A stretch of DNA of 64,000 bases from assembly GCF_030930995.1 (NCBI RefSeq), contig NZ_CP133217.1, forward strand, positions 2,656,001-2,720,000, written 5' to 3'. This stretch comes from Thiothrix subterranea. Lineage in GTDB: Bacteria > Pseudomonadota > Gammaproteobacteria > Thiotrichales > Thiotrichaceae. Under the pieces are notes generated by a model. The model saw only the letters and a list, made by a program, of their open reading frames with translations, ran no database searches and had not been told where the DNA came from. Positions 40,358 to 49,986 of the stretch are shown piece by piece; position 1 is the stretch's first letter; each line of letters starts with the position of its first letter. The translations under genes and the position numbers were made by a program.

Positions 40358-41225
40358 TTCAGGAACGATTTGTTGGAATCATGTGTTGGGTCGGGCGTTT
40401 ATTTACCTGATGTTAGGTGCATTTGCGCTGTATTACCTGATTCCGTTGTTTGTGATGGTGGTGACTTCACTCAAGCCTTTGGATGAAATTCGCAGTGGGA
40501 ACTTGTTGGCATTGCCGATGCAGCCGACGTTTGAAGCGTGGGGCATTGCGTGGAATAGCGCGTGTACCGGCGTGCAATGCAATGGCTTGCAAGGTTATTT
40601 CTACAATTCCATGATCATGGTGATACCCGCCATGCTGATTTCCACCTTGCTGGGGGCAATGAACGGTTATGTGCTAACCAAGTGGAAGTTTCCCGGCTCT
40701 AATGTGGTGTTTAGCATGTTGCTGGTGGGCTGTTTTATTCCCTTCCAAGTGATTTTGCTGCCAATGGCAAAAGTGTTGGGCATGATTGGTTTGGCGGGAT
40801 CATTACCGGGGTTGGTGATGGTGCATGTGATTTATGGCTTGGCGTTTACCACGCTATTTTTCCGTAATTACTACATCACGATTCCTGATGAATTGATTAA
40901 TGCGGCACGAATTGATGGTGCAAGTTTCTGGACAACCTTTTTCAAAATCATTTTGCCGCTGTCTACGCCGATTATTGTGGTCTCGACGATTTGGCAATTT
41001 ACCCAGATTTGGAATGACTTCCTGTTCGGCGTGATTTACTCATCGGGTGAACAACAGCCGATTACGGTGGCATTGAATAATCTGGTGAATACCAGTACAG
41101 GTGTAAAACGTTACAACGTGGATATGGCGGGTGCGATTATTGCTGCGTTGCCGACCTTGTTTGTGTACGTAGTTGCGGGTAAATATTTTGTGCGTGGTTT
41201 GACCGCAGGCTCAGTAAAAGGCTGA
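40350..41225 (+). CDS. gtsC: glucose-type ABC transporter permease 2
   Basis: This 291-residue MalG/UgpE-type permease has six membrane segments and the EAA loop IPDELINAARIDGASFWTTFFKIILPLSTP. It ends with the family motif FVRGLTAGSVKG. It partners gtsB, which it overlaps at the start, and is followed after 21 bases by the ATPase gene. Confidence 0.92.
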   Translation: MLNSGTICWNHVLGRAFIYLMLGAFALYYLIPLFVMVVTSLKPLDEIRSGNLLALPMQPTFEAWGIAWNSACTGVQCNGLQGYFYNSMIMVIPAMLISTLLGAMNGYVLTKWKFPGSNVVFSMLLVGCFIPFQVILLPMAKVLGMIGLAGSLPGLVMVHVIYGLAFTTLFFRNYYITIPDELINAARIDGASFWTTFFKIILPLSTPIIVVSTIWQFTQIWNDFLFGVIYSSGEQQPITVALNNLVNTSTGVKRYNVDMAGAIIAALPTLFVYVVAGKYFVRGLTAGSVKG

Positions 41226-41246
41226 CTTTTGATAAGGTGATGAATT

Positions 41247-42350
41247 ATGAATGGTTTAAAAATTACGAATGTCAGTAAAACCTTTGGCAAAACCAATGTC
41301 CTTAAAGACATTAATGTGGAAATTGCTGATGGAAAGTTTTTGATTCTGGTGGGGCCTTCGGGCTGCGGTAAATCCACTTTGCTGAACATTATTGCGGGGT
41401 TGGAAACCGCGACCACGGGCAGTATTGAAATTGCTGGGGAAGACGTGATTTCACGCGACCCGAAAGACCGCAATATTGCGATGGTGTTTCAATCGTATGC
41501 GCTGTACCCGACCATGACGGTGCGCGGCAATATTGCGTTTGGTTTGAATATCCGCAAAGTGCCGAAAGCCGAACAGCAGCAGATTGTGGATCGCGTTGCC
41601 AAAATGTTACGCATTGAAGACTTGTTGGATCGTAAACCTGCGCAACTCTCCGGTGGGCAACGTCAGCGGGTCGCGATGGGGCGAGCCTTGGCGCGTGACC
41701 CCGCGATTTTTCTGTTTGACGAGCCGCTTTCCAACCTTGATGCGAAATTGCGCGTCGACATGCGTACCGAGATTAAGGAATTGCACCAGCGCATGAAAAC
41801 CACCGTGGTCTACGTGACCCACGATCAGGTGGAAGCGATGACCTTAGGCGATTACATCGCGGTGATGAAGGACGGCATTATCCAGCAATTCGGCACACCC
41901 AGCGAAATCTACAACCACCCCAATAATATGTTCGTAGCAGGGTTCATGGGGTCGCCGTCGATGAATTTCATCCCGTGCCAATTGACTGAGGTGGGCGGGG
42001 ACGTGGGGGTGTATTTGCAAGGGCATACCACGCGTTTCTTTGTCCGGCTCTCGCAAACGGGTAAGGATTATTCGCGTTGGTTGGGCAAGAACGTCATGTT
42101 TGGCATCCGCCCCGAACACATTACCGATTACGCGGAGCAGGTGGGTGTGCAGGAAGCGCTGCCGTGCAAGGTGGATATTCTTGAACCCACGGGCCCCGAT
42201 ACCTTGTTATTCATTACGTTAAACAAGGTCAAAGTGGTGTGTCGCGTCACGCCAGAAACGGCAGTGCAGCACAGCATCGACAAAATGCCGCTGTATTTCA
42301 ATACGGCAAAAGCGGTGTTGTTTGACCCCGCCTCCGGTTTGGCGATTTAA
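41247..42350 (+). CDS. glucose-type ABC transporter ATPase (MalK/UgpC family)
   Basis: This 367-residue protein has Walker [10 protein letters not shown] (about residues 36-44) and Q-loop [11 protein letters not shown]. The signature [18 protein letters not shown], Walker [17 protein letters not shown] and H-loop VYVTHDQ follow. A C-terminal TOBE/regulatory domain fills residues about 235-367. It is the ATPase of the gts operon and, as a MalK type, could energise other importers too. A 177-base gap with a LacI operator and promoter separates it from the next operon. Confidence 0.93.
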   Translation: MNGLKITNVSKTFGKTNVLKDINVEIADGKFLILVGPSGCGKSTLLNIIAGLETATTGSIEIAGEDVISRDPKDRNIAMVFQSYALYPTMTVRGNIAFGLNIRKVPKAEQQQIVDRVAKMLRIEDLLDRKPAQLSGGQRQRVAMGRALARDPAIFLFDEPLSNLDAKLRVDMRTEIKELHQRMKTTVVYVTHDQVEAMTLGDYIAVMKDGIIQQFGTPSEIYNHPNNMFVAGFMGSPSMNFIPCQLTEVGGDVGVYLQGHTTRFFVRLSQTGKDYSRWLGKNVMFGIRPEHITDYAEQVGVQEALPCKVDILEPTGPDTLLFITLNKVKVVCRVTPETAVQHSIDKMPLYFNTAKAVLFDPASGLAI

Positions 42351-42422
42351 GCGCTGTGAATTTTGCAATATAGCGAAAAATCAGCAACAAACATTTGATT
42401 TTATCCGCCAGTCGGTGTACTT

Positions 42423-42452
42423 TTGTTAAAAATCCAAAGCGCTTTGGATAAG
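42423..42452 (+). promoter_or_regulatory. LacI operator 1 and promoter, upstream of the alpha-glucoside importer
   Basis: ATCCAAAGCGCTTTGGAT at 42432-42449 is a perfect 18-bp palindrome. A TTGTTA (-35, 42423-42428) and GATAAG (-10, 42447-42452) flank it with an 18-base spacer, so the operator fills the promoter core. Related sites lie at 49954-49971 and 51083-51100. Confidence 0.75.
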
Positions 42453-42527
42453 ATTGAAAGTTGAGAGAGACAACTGAAATTGTGCAGGTTTATCCTGTTT
42501 GTTAATTCGATCTGTGGAGGATGGATC

Positions 42528-43811
42528 ATGAAGAGTGTTAAAAAAATGGGCTTAAACAAGGCAGTGTTATTCGGTGCTGTGATGTCCGCCTTGTTGGCAT
42601 CCAGTGCTTACGCGGCTGAAATTAATTTCGTATCCGGTGCAGTCGGCAAGGATATTGAAATCTTCAAAGAATTAGTCAAGCCGTGGGAAAAAGACACCGG
42701 CAATACCGTCAAAATCGTACCGATGCCGTCATCGACCACTGACCAATTTGCGCAATACCGCTTGTGGCTGTCAGCAGGCAATACCGATGTCGATGTGTAC
42801 CAAACCGACGTTATCTGGGCACCACAGCTTGCTGACCAGTTTTTGGATTTGACCGAAGCCGCCAAAGATGTCGTGAAAGAGCATTTCCCCTCCATCATCG
42901 AATCGCAAACCGCTGATGGTAAATTGGTTGCTTTACCCTTGTTTACCGATGCTCCCGCGCTGTATTACCGCAAAGACTTGCTGGAAAAGCACGGCGCAAG
43001 CGTGCCGAAAACGTGGGAAGAAATGACCGCCACCGCGAAAAAGATTCAGGAAGCCGAACGTGCAGCGGGCAGCAAAGACCTGTGGGGCTTCGTGTTCCAA
43101 GGCAATGCTTACGAAGGTCTGACCTGTGACGCGCTGGAATGGGTCAAATCCTTCGGCGGTGGTCAAATCGTCGAGGCGGATGGCACAATTTCCGTGAATA
43201 ATCCCAAAGCGGTTGCGGCATTGGATTTGGCGAAAAGCTGGGTCGGTGGTATTTCCCCCGCTGGCGTATTGTCTTACGGTGAAGAAGAATCACGCGGTAT
43301 CTGGCAAACCGGCAATGCGGTCTTTATGCGCAACTGGCCTTACGCTTACGCGCTTGGTAATGGCGATGACAGCAAGGTGAAAGACAAATTCGACGTAACC
43401 ACGCTGCCTTCCGGTGGTGACAATGGTAAGTCGGCGGCAACCTTGGGGGGCTGGAACGTGGCGGTTTCTAAATACTCCAAAAACCCCGATGTCGCGATTT
43501 CGTTAGCGAAATTCCTCACCTCCAAAGAAACCCAGAAAGAGCGGGCGCTGAAAGGTTCACAATTACCGACGATCGTGTCTTTGTATGACGATGCCGACAT
43601 CAAAGCGCAGCAGCCGATTATTCCCCGCTGGAAAGACGTATTCATGCAGGCTGTCCCACGCCCGTCCGCCCCGACCAAAGTGAAGTACAACGAAGTCTCT
43701 TCCAAATTCTGGTCAGCAGTACACAGCACGTTGTCTGGCAAAGGCACGGCGGCTGAAAATCTGGAAGTGCTCGAAGCCGATTTGACAGAAATGAAAGGCA
43801 AAGGCTGGTAA
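42528..43811 (+). CDS. alpha-glucoside/trehalose-type ABC substrate-binding protein
   Basis: From ATG 42528 (GGAGG 7 bases upstream) the 427-residue protein has a signal peptide ending near SAYAAE. The family 1 solute-binding fold follows: SGAVGKDIEIFKELVKPWEKDTGNTVKIVPMP, TDVDVYQTDVIWAPQLADQFLDL, ALPLFTDAPALYYRKDLLEKHG. This pattern resembles trehalose/maltose/sucrose-binding proteins (ThuE/AglE type). The operator just upstream and the alpha-glucosidases nearby support a disaccharide ligand. Two hairpins follow before the permease gene. Confidence 0.85.
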   Translation: MKSVKKMGLNKAVLFGAVMSALLASSAYAAEINFVSGAVGKDIEIFKELVKPWEKDTGNTVKIVPMPSSTTDQFAQYRLWLSAGNTDVDVYQTDVIWAPQLADQFLDLTEAAKDVVKEHFPSIIESQTADGKLVALPLFTDAPALYYRKDLLEKHGASVPKTWEEMTATAKKIQEAERAAGSKDLWGFVFQGNAYEGLTCDALEWVKSFGGGQIVEADGTISVNNPKAVAALDLAKSWVGGISPAGVLSYGEEESRGIWQTGNAVFMRNWPYAYALGNGDDSKVKDKFDVTTLPSGGDNGKSAATLGGWNVAVSKYSKNPDVAISLAKFLTSKETQKERALKGSQLPTIVSLYDDADIKAQQPIIPRWKDVFMQAVPRPSAPTKVKYNEVSSKFWSAVHSTLSGKGTAAENLEVLEADLTEMKGKGW

Positions 43812-43828
43812 CGACAAGTTCCTCTAAA

Positions 43829-43888
43829 CCACTGTAGCGACACTGCGGTGGCCTCTCTGGGGAGGGCAAGTTTCCGGCTTGTCCCTCC
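43829..43888 (+). promoter_or_regulatory. tandem intercistronic hairpins after the binding-protein gene
   Basis: Hairpin 1 pairs CCACTG (43829-43834) with CGGTGG (43846-43851). Hairpin 2 pairs GGAGGGCAAG (43861-43870) with CTTGTCCCTCC (43878-43888), with one bulged T and a 7-base loop. There is no T-run. Their position matches the hairpins after frcB and gtsA. Confidence 0.6.
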
Positions 43889-43925
43889 TTCTCTCGCCAG
43901 ATTCTGCTGAACTGTGAGGCATCTC

Positions 43926-44861
43926 ATGCAACAGGCTGAACTTCAAGCACAACGTATTCGTGCGGCAATGTGGTTTCTCCTCCCGATGATCGCTGCTTTA
44001 GCGTTCGTGGCAGCTTACCCTTTATTACGCTCGATTTACTTCAGTTTTACCGACACGACTTTGACCAGTTTGTATACGGGGCAGTGGGTCGGTTTCGATA
44101 ATTACCTCAATTGGCGCACCTTACCGTCGGGGCGCACGATTTACCGTGGCACGTTGGTTGACCCTGCATGGTGGAATGCGGTATGGAACACGGTGCGCTT
44201 TGCGTTTGTCTCCGTGTCGATTGAAGCCATTTTGGGCTTGATGGTCGCGTTGGTGTTGAACGCGAACTTCCACGGGCGCGGCTTGGTACGCGCGGCGATT
44301 CTGATTCCGTGGGCAATTCCTACCATCGTTTCTGCGAAAATGTGGGCGTGGATGTTGAATGACCAATTCGGCATTGTTAACGACATGCTCTTTAATATTG
44401 GGCTGATTTCCGAAAAAATTGCGTGGACAGCCAATGCCGATACCGCGATGTGGGCGGTGCTGATGGTGGATATTTGGAAAACTACCCCGTTCATGGCGCT
44501 GCTATGTTTGGCAGGCTTGCAAATGATTCCGCGTGATGTGTACGAAGCCTCGAAAATCGACGGCGTACACCCCATCAAAGTCTTTTTCAAAATCACCTTG
44601 CCGCTGGTAAAACCTGCCTTAATGGTGGCGATTATTTTCCGCATGTTGGATGCGCTGCGTATCTTCGACTTGGTGTATGTGTTAACGCCAAACTCGGCAG
44701 CAACCAAAACCATGTCGGTGATTAGCCGTGAAAACTTGATTGAATTCGACAAATTTGCCTACGGTTCAGCCCAATCGACCTTGTTATTCCTGATGATTGC
44801 GCTGTTTGTGACCTTGTATATTTGGCTGGGTAAAGTCGATCTGAGCGGGGATAAGCAATGA
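43926..44861 (+). CDS. alpha-glucoside-type ABC permease 1
   Basis: This 311-residue MalF-type permease is from ATG 43926 with GAGG 7 bases upstream. Six membrane segments and the EAA loop IPRDVYEASKIDGVHPIKVFFKITLPLVKP are visible. A segment LPSGRTIYRGTLVDPAWWNAVWNT between helices 1 and 2 forms a periplasmic loop. It overlaps the next permease gene in ATGA fashion. Confidence 0.9.
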   Translation: MQQAELQAQRIRAAMWFLLPMIAALAFVAAYPLLRSIYFSFTDTTLTSLYTGQWVGFDNYLNWRTLPSGRTIYRGTLVDPAWWNAVWNTVRFAFVSVSIEAILGLMVALVLNANFHGRGLVRAAILIPWAIPTIVSAKMWAWMLNDQFGIVNDMLFNIGLISEKIAWTANADTAMWAVLMVDIWKTTPFMALLCLAGLQMIPRDVYEASKIDGVHPIKVFFKITLPLVKPALMVAIIFRMLDALRIFDLVYVLTPNSAATKTMSVISRENLIEFDKFAYGSAQSTLLFLMIALFVTLYIWLGKVDLSGDKQ

Positions 44862-45682
44862 AAGCGTTAAAATCTGCTGCGTTTTATTTGTTGGTAGCGT
44901 TCATTGTGTTTATCGCGGTGTTCCCATTTTACTACGCGATTATTACCAGTTTCAAAACGGGTACGGCATTATTTCAAATTGATTATTGGCCGACGACGTT
45001 TAGTCTGGACAATTACCGTGATGTGTTTAATCAGGGTGGGTTTTTCCGCAATATCCTGAATTCGGTGCTGATTGCCAGTGTGACGGTGTGTTTGTCGTTA
45101 TTGTTGGCGGTAACAGCTTCGTATGCCTTGGCGCGGGTACGTTTCCGTGGGCGCGGCTTGTTGCTGATGACGATTTTGGCGGTGTCGATGTTTCCGCAGA
45201 TTGCGGTGCTGTCGGGCTTGTTTGAAATGGTGCGCTTTATCGGGATTTACAATACGCCGTGGGCGCTGATTTTGTCCTACACCATTTTTACCTTGCCATT
45301 TACCGTGTGGGTGTTGACCACGTTTATGCGCGATTTGCCGATTGAAATTGAGGAGGCGGCGATTATTGACGGGGCAACCCCTTGGCAAATCATTACCAAA
45401 GTGTTTATGCCGTTGATGTGGCCTGCGCTGGTAACAACCGGGTTGCTGGCGTTTATCGGGGCGTGGAATGAGTTTCTGTTTGCGTTGACGTTTACCTCGT
45501 CAACCGAGACACGCACCGTGCCGGTGGCGATTGGAATGCTGTCGGGGGCAAGCCAATATGAAACCCCGTGGGGCATTATTATGGCGGCATCGGTGCTGGT
45601 GACAGTGCCTATCGTGATTCTGGTGCTGGTGTTCCAGCGGAAAATCGTTGCAGGTCTGACGGCTGGCGGCGTGAAAGGTTAA
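44858..45682 (+). CDS. alpha-glucoside-type ABC permease 2
   Basis: This 274-residue MalG-type permease has six membrane segments, the EAA loop [30 protein letters not shown] and the ending [13 protein letters not shown]. It forms the heterodimer with the preceding permease, and the ATPase gene follows after 16 bases. Confidence 0.92.
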   Translation: MKALKSAAFYLLVAFIVFIAVFPFYYAIITSFKTGTALFQIDYWPTTFSLDNYRDVFNQGGFFRNILNSVLIASVTVCLSLLLAVTASYALARVRFRGRGLLLMTILAVSMFPQIAVLSGLFEMVRFIGIYNTPWALILSYTIFTLPFTVWVLTTFMRDLPIEIEEAAIIDGATPWQIITKVFMPLMWPALVTTGLLAFIGAWNEFLFALTFTSSTETRTVPVAIGMLSGASQYETPWGIIMAASVLVTVPIVILVLVFQRKIVAGLTAGGVKG

Positions 45683-45698
45683 TCAGGGAGTTTTTGCT

Positions 45699-46700
45699 AT
45701 GGCACGTATCCAGTTACAGAATGTGCGTAAATCCTTTGGCGCGGTGGATGTGATCAAGGGTGTGGATCTCGACATCCAGAAAGGCGAATTCATGGTGTTT
45801 GTGGGCCCTTCCGGCTGTGGTAAGTCCACGTTGTTGCGGATGATTTCGGGGTTGGAAGACATTACTTCTGGTGATTTGTTGTTTGATAGTGTGCGGGTGA
45901 ATGCCCTTGCGCCATCCAAACGCGGCATTGCGATGGTATTCCAATCGTATGCGTTGTACCCGCACATGACGGTGTACGACAATATGGCGTTCGGCATGAA
46001 ATTGGCTAAAGCGGGCAAGGATGACATTCGCACCCGCGTAGAGAAAGCCGCGAAAATGCTGCAAATCGACCACTTGCTGGAGCGTTTGCCCAAGCAACTC
46101 TCCGGCGGGCAACGCCAGCGCGTCGCGATTGGGCGAGCCATTGTGCGTGACCCCAAAGTATTTTTATTTGACGAACCGCTTTCCAACCTCGATGCCGCGT
46201 TGCGGGTACAAACGCGCTTGGAAATTGCCAAGTTGCACCACGATATGAACAACGTCACCATGATTTACGTGACCCACGATCAGGTGGAAGCCATGACGTT
46301 GGCGGATCGGATTTGCGTTTTGCGCGATGGACGAGTAGAACAAGTTGGCACACCCGCCGAATTGTACGCAAAACCGAATTCATTGTTTGTGGCAGGTTTT
46401 ATTGGTTCGCCGAAAATGAATTTCCTCACAGGCAAACACGCGCAAGCGTATCAGTGCCATACCTTGGGGATTCGTTCCGAGCATTTGAAGGTGGATAATC
46501 TTACGCCGGTTTGGTTAGGCAAGGTGGTGCATTTCGAGAATCTGGGGTCGGACAATTACTTGTTTGTAGACATTGGCAGCGCTGAGCCAGTGATTGTGCG
46601 CGAAGACGGCAAAGTGATTGTGCCGGTGGGGACAAGCATCGGTATTCGTCCCTTGGTAGAAAATTTACACCGCTTTGATGTTAACGGTAAACCGCTGTAA
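45699..46700 (+). CDS. alpha-glucoside-type ABC ATPase (MalK family)
   Basis: This 333-residue protein has Walker [10 protein letters not shown], signature [18 protein letters not shown], Walker [17 protein letters not shown] and H-loop VTHDQ. A C-terminal TOBE-type domain is about 35 residues shorter than in the gts ATPase. AGGGAG lies 9 bases upstream. It completes the binding protein-permease-permease-ATPase operon. Resemblance is to AglK/ThuK of rhizobia. Confidence 0.93.
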   Translation: MARIQLQNVRKSFGAVDVIKGVDLDIQKGEFMVFVGPSGCGKSTLLRMISGLEDITSGDLLFDSVRVNALAPSKRGIAMVFQSYALYPHMTVYDNMAFGMKLAKAGKDDIRTRVEKAAKMLQIDHLLERLPKQLSGGQRQRVAIGRAIVRDPKVFLFDEPLSNLDAALRVQTRLEIAKLHHDMNNVTMIYVTHDQVEAMTLADRICVLRDGRVEQVGTPAELYAKPNSLFVAGFIGSPKMNFLTGKHAQAYQCHTLGIRSEHLKVDNLTPVWLGKVVHFENLGSDNYLFVDIGSAEPVIVREDGKVIVPVGTSIGIRPLVENLHRFDVNGKPL

Positions 46701-46877
46701 TCAAATGCTTTGGCGACGACCGTAGCGTACTGCGGCGTGTAAGTTATGACGTGACAAGCCCATATCTTCCAAATCACGGTCGCTGAATTTGGACAAAGCA
46801 TTGGTTGCCTTGCGAATTATGATTTCTTTGCGCAATACGTTCAAAAGATCGCTAACTATTTTGAGGATGCTAAACAT
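46701..46877 (-). CDS. DUF1127 small protein
   Basis: This 58-residue protein starts at ATG 46877 with GGAG 8 bases upstream. It has the DUF1127 pattern LSKFSDRDLEDMGLSRHNLHAAVRYGR at its C-terminus. Members are small basic proteins; some are linked to RNA or phosphate/osmotic responses in other bacteria, but no role can be assigned here. Its stop adjoins the end of the convergent transporter ATPase gene with no spacer. Confidence 0.85.
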   Translation of the reverse strand: MFSILKIVSDLLNVLRKEIIIRKATNALSKFSDRDLEDMGLSRHNLHAAVRYGRRQSI

Positions 46878-47011
46878 GATTTTTTCTCCGTTACTATTGT
46901 TCATGGCGCTACTGTAACGCGCTTGCTGCATTGCAACAAGCGAGAAAAAATCAAGTATCAGGTTAGTTTTACTAAACAATGAAAAGATACACATGAGTGC
47001 TAGGAGGCCGT

Positions 47012-48262
47012 ATGTCAACCCATAATCCGCGCTTTGTCAGTTTGCTGACCCGCGATACCTTAGCCTTGGTACTGGCGGGCGGACGCGGTTCGCGTTTGTA
47101 CGAACTCACCGACCGCCGCGCTAAACCTGCGGTATTTTTTGGCGGGAAATTTCGCATTATCGACTTCCCGTTGTCCAATTGCGTCAATTCCGGCATTCGC
47201 AAAATCGGGGTGTTGACCCAGTACAAGGCGCATTCCTTGATTCGCCATTTGGTGCACGGTTGGTCGAATTTCCGCACCGATTTGGGAGAATTTGTGGAAG
47301 TGTTGCCTGCTTCGCAACGTACATCCAGTGATCATTGGTACGAAGGTACGGCGGATGCGATTTACCAAAATCTGGATATTGTCGAAGCGCTGAACCTCAA
47401 GTACGTGCTGATTCTTTCCGGCGATCACGTTTACAAGATGGATTACGGCGAAATGCTGGCGCAACACGTTGCCACGGGCGCGGATATGACCGTGGCGTGC
47501 GTCGGTGTGTCGCTGGAAGATGCCAAAGGTTTCGGGGTAATGACCGTGGATGAACACAAGCGGGTGATGGCATTTGACGAAAAGCCAGCCAATCCGCAAC
47601 CCATGCCGGGGTCGGATGACACTGCTTTAGCGTCGATGGGAAATTACATTTTCAATACCCAATTTTTGTTCGAGCAATTGCGTCAGGATGCCGCGAATCC
47701 TGATTCCAGCCGCGATTTTGGCAAGGATATTATTCCGTCGATTATTGCGAATCATGCGGTGTATGCGCATCCGTTCCGCGATCCGGTGACGGGTGAGCAG
47801 CCGTATTGGCGCGACGTGGGAACGATTGATGCCTTCTGGGAAGCGAATATGGAATTGGTGTCGGTCGAGCCGGAGTTGAATTTGTATGATGAAACCTGGC
47901 CGATTTTGACCTATCACCGCCAATTACCCTCGGCCAAATTCGTGTTTCAAGAACCGGGGCGCGAAGGCAAAGCGTTGGATTCGGTGGTATCCGCAGGCTG
48001 TGTGATTTCGGGGGCGGCGGTAATCAATTCCTTGCTGTTTTCCAATGTGAAAGTGCATTCGTATAGCACAGTGACGGATTCGGTGATCTTGCCCGAAGTT
48101 AGCATTGGGCGGCATTGCCGAATTAGCCGGGCGGTGATTGATCGCGGTTGCCACTTGCCGGAAGGCACGGTGATTGGCGAAGACCCGGTGGCGGATGCGG
48201 CGCGGTTTCGGGTGACCGAAAAGGGGATTACCTTGGTGACTCCGGCGATGCTGGGGCAGTAA
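47012..48262 (+). CDS. glgC: glucose-1-phosphate adenylyltransferase
   Basis: GlgC makes ADP-glucose for glycogen synthesis. The N-terminal [40 protein letters not shown] motif holds the regulatory and catalytic residues. [28 protein letters not shown] and the C-terminal left-handed helix repeat ([29 protein letters not shown]) follow. ATG 47012 with AGGAGG upstream gives 416 residues. No other glg gene is near. Its presence links the sugar region to carbon storage. Confidence 0.96.
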   Translation: MSTHNPRFVSLLTRDTLALVLAGGRGSRLYELTDRRAKPAVFFGGKFRIIDFPLSNCVNSGIRKIGVLTQYKAHSLIRHLVHGWSNFRTDLGEFVEVLPASQRTSSDHWYEGTADAIYQNLDIVEALNLKYVLILSGDHVYKMDYGEMLAQHVATGADMTVACVGVSLEDAKGFGVMTVDEHKRVMAFDEKPANPQPMPGSDDTALASMGNYIFNTQFLFEQLRQDAANPDSSRDFGKDIIPSIIANHAVYAHPFRDPVTGEQPYWRDVGTIDAFWEANMELVSVEPELNLYDETWPILTYHRQLPSAKFVFQEPGREGKALDSVVSAGCVISGAAVINSLLFSNVKVHSYSTVTDSVILPEVSIGRHCRISRAVIDRGCHLPEGTVIGEDPVADAARFRVTEKGITLVTPAMLGQ

Positions 48263-48272
48263 TCTTTGGGAT

Positions 48273-48294
48273 GCTACGCTGCTGATGGCGTAGC
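48273..48294. terminator. possible bidirectional terminator hairpin
   Basis: GCTACGC (48273-48279) and GCGTAGC (48288-48294) form a 7-bp stem with an 8-base loop in the 42-base gap between the convergent glgC and alpha-glucosidase genes. No clear T-run follows on either strand. Confidence 0.4.
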
Positions 48295-48304
48295 ACCTCA
48301 ATCT

Positions 48305-49906
48305 TTACGCAACCGCCACGTCGCCCGTCACATAGAAAATCGCTACTCCGTTTGCGCCTAATGCCAGCGTAGTGTCGGATAGCTGCGCCGCTGTGCTCAA
48401 TGCCATATCGAGCGTGCCTTGCACTTGTACGGTTTGTGCTTGCGGCGACAGGTTGAAGACGCACAGCACATTGTCGCCACGGGTAAACGCCAAAATCGGT
48501 TCAGCCGTATCAAAAAACACGCTATTGCCATGTTGCAAGGCTTCGCTGCTCCGGCGCAATGCCAACATCTGTTTGTAAAATGCCAGTACCGAATCAGCTT
48601 TACCCACTTGCCCCGCTACATGGCGATTCATTTGCGGTGCATTGATTGGCAACCACGGTTTGCCCGTGCTGAAACCCGTATTGCGTTGGCTGGCATCCCA
48701 CACCATCGGCGTGCGGCAACCGTCGCGCCCTTTGTTTTCCGGCCAGAAACGAATACCTTGCGGGTCAGTCAATTCATGGTATTCCAAGTCGGATTCGGTT
48801 TGCCCCAGCTCTTCGCCTTGATACAAGCAAATCGAACCTTGTAACGACAGCAATAACGCGCCCGCTTGTTTGGCTAAGGCATCCTGATTAGCGCCGTGTG
48901 CTGCCCAGCGGCTCGCGTGGCGTACCACGTCATGGTTGGAAAATGCCCAGCAAGGCCAACCGTGCGGTGCATCGGTAAAGAATTCTTCGATTTGTTGGCG
49001 GAAATGCGCGGCACTGAACGCAGTATCCAGCATCTCGAAGGAATAGCACATGTGCAGCCGTTTGCCGGTAGTGTATTCGCCCATCATGCGGATAGCGTGG
49101 TGTGATTCGCCCATTTCACCGACCATCGTGCGATCAGGGTATTCATCCAGTAATGCTCGCATCCGCTCAATAAACGGCAGATTTTCCGGCTGATTTTTGG
49201 AAAAAATATGGTATTGCATCGCGTAAGGATTCCATTCTGGCACAGCTTTGCGGCGGTAATCGGCGGGGTCGCTGCGCAACAGTTTGTCATGGAAGTAGAA
49301 ATTCACCGTATCCAAGCGGAAACCGTCCACACCGCGATCTAACCAAAAACGCATCGTTGATAGCAGCCAATCTTGCACGTCGGGATTGTGGAAATTGAAG
49401 TCGGGTTGCTCGACTAAGAAATTGTGCAGGTAATATTGATGGCGACGCGGTTCCCATTGCCATGCACCGCCGCCAAAAATCGCCAGCCAATTGTTGGGCG
49501 GTGAGCCGTCGTGTTGCGGATCTGCCCACACGTACCAATCCGCTTTGGGATTGTCGCGGCTTTGGCGGCTTTCCTGAAAAAATGGGTGTTGATTGCTCGA
49601 ATGTGAGAGCACCTGATCAATAATGACCTTCAATCCTAACTCATGAGCGCGAGCAATCAGCGCATCGAAATCCGCCAATGTGCCGAAACACGGGTCAATG
49701 TCGGTGTAATTCGCCACGTCATAGCCCATATCCGCCATCGGTGACGTGAAAATAGGCGATAGCCAAATCGCATCGACACCTAGATCAGCAATATACGGTA
49801 AGCGAGCCGTAATGCCGGGTAAATCGCCAATGCCGTTACCCGTGCTGTCTTGATACGAGCGGGGATAAATTTGATACGTTACTGCGCCGCGCCACCATTC
49901 GCTCAT
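48305..49906 (-). CDS. GH13 alpha-glucosidase 1
   Basis: This 533-residue GH13 enzyme starts at ATG 49906 with AAGGAG 7 bases upstream. The four conserved GH13 regions are visible: VIIDQVLSHSSNQH, GVDGFRLDTVNFY (nucleophile Asp), MVGEMGESH (acid/base Glu) and FSNHDVVR (third carboxylate). It resembles oligo-1,6-glucosidase/AglA-type exo-alpha-glucosidases acting on sucrose, maltose or trehalose-like substrates. No signal peptide is seen, so it acts on imported sugar. It has its own operator and promoter just upstream. Confidence 0.93.
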   Translation of the reverse strand: MSEWWRGAVTYQIYPRSYQDSTGNGIGDLPGITARLPYIADLGVDAIWLSPIFTSPMADMGYDVANYTDIDPCFGTLADFDALIARAHELGLKVIIDQVLSHSSNQHPFFQESRQSRDNPKADWYVWADPQHDGSPPNNWLAIFGGGAWQWEPRRHQYYLHNFLVEQPDFNFHNPDVQDWLLSTMRFWLDRGVDGFRLDTVNFYFHDKLLRSDPADYRRKAVPEWNPYAMQYHIFSKNQPENLPFIERMRALLDEYPDRTMVGEMGESHHAIRMMGEYTTGKRLHMCYSFEMLDTAFSAAHFRQQIEEFFTDAPHGWPCWAFSNHDVVRHASRWAAHGANQDALAKQAGALLLSLQGSICLYQGEELGQTESDLEYHELTDPQGIRFWPENKGRDGCRTPMVWDASQRNTGFSTGKPWLPINAPQMNRHVAGQVGKADSVLAFYKQMLALRRSSEALQHGNSVFFDTAEPILAFTRGDNVLCVFNLSPQAQTVQVQGTLDMALSTAAQLSDTTLALGANGVAIFYVTGDVAVA

Positions 49907-49947
49907 GGTTAGTCTCCTTAGGTCGATCATCGTTATGGATAGGCCCA

Positions 49948-49976
49948 AGTATAATTAAAAGCGCTTTGAATTTGTA
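49948..49976 (-). promoter_or_regulatory. LacI operator 2 and promoter of alpha-glucosidase 1
   Basis: The site 49954-49971 (TTAAAAGCGCTTTGAA core) is a near palindrome with one mismatch per half. On the minus strand it lies between a weak -35 (TACAAA, 49976-49971) and TATACT (-10, 49953-49948), i.e. over the promoter spacer. Confidence 0.65.
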
Positions 49977-49986
49977 GCAAAGAAAC

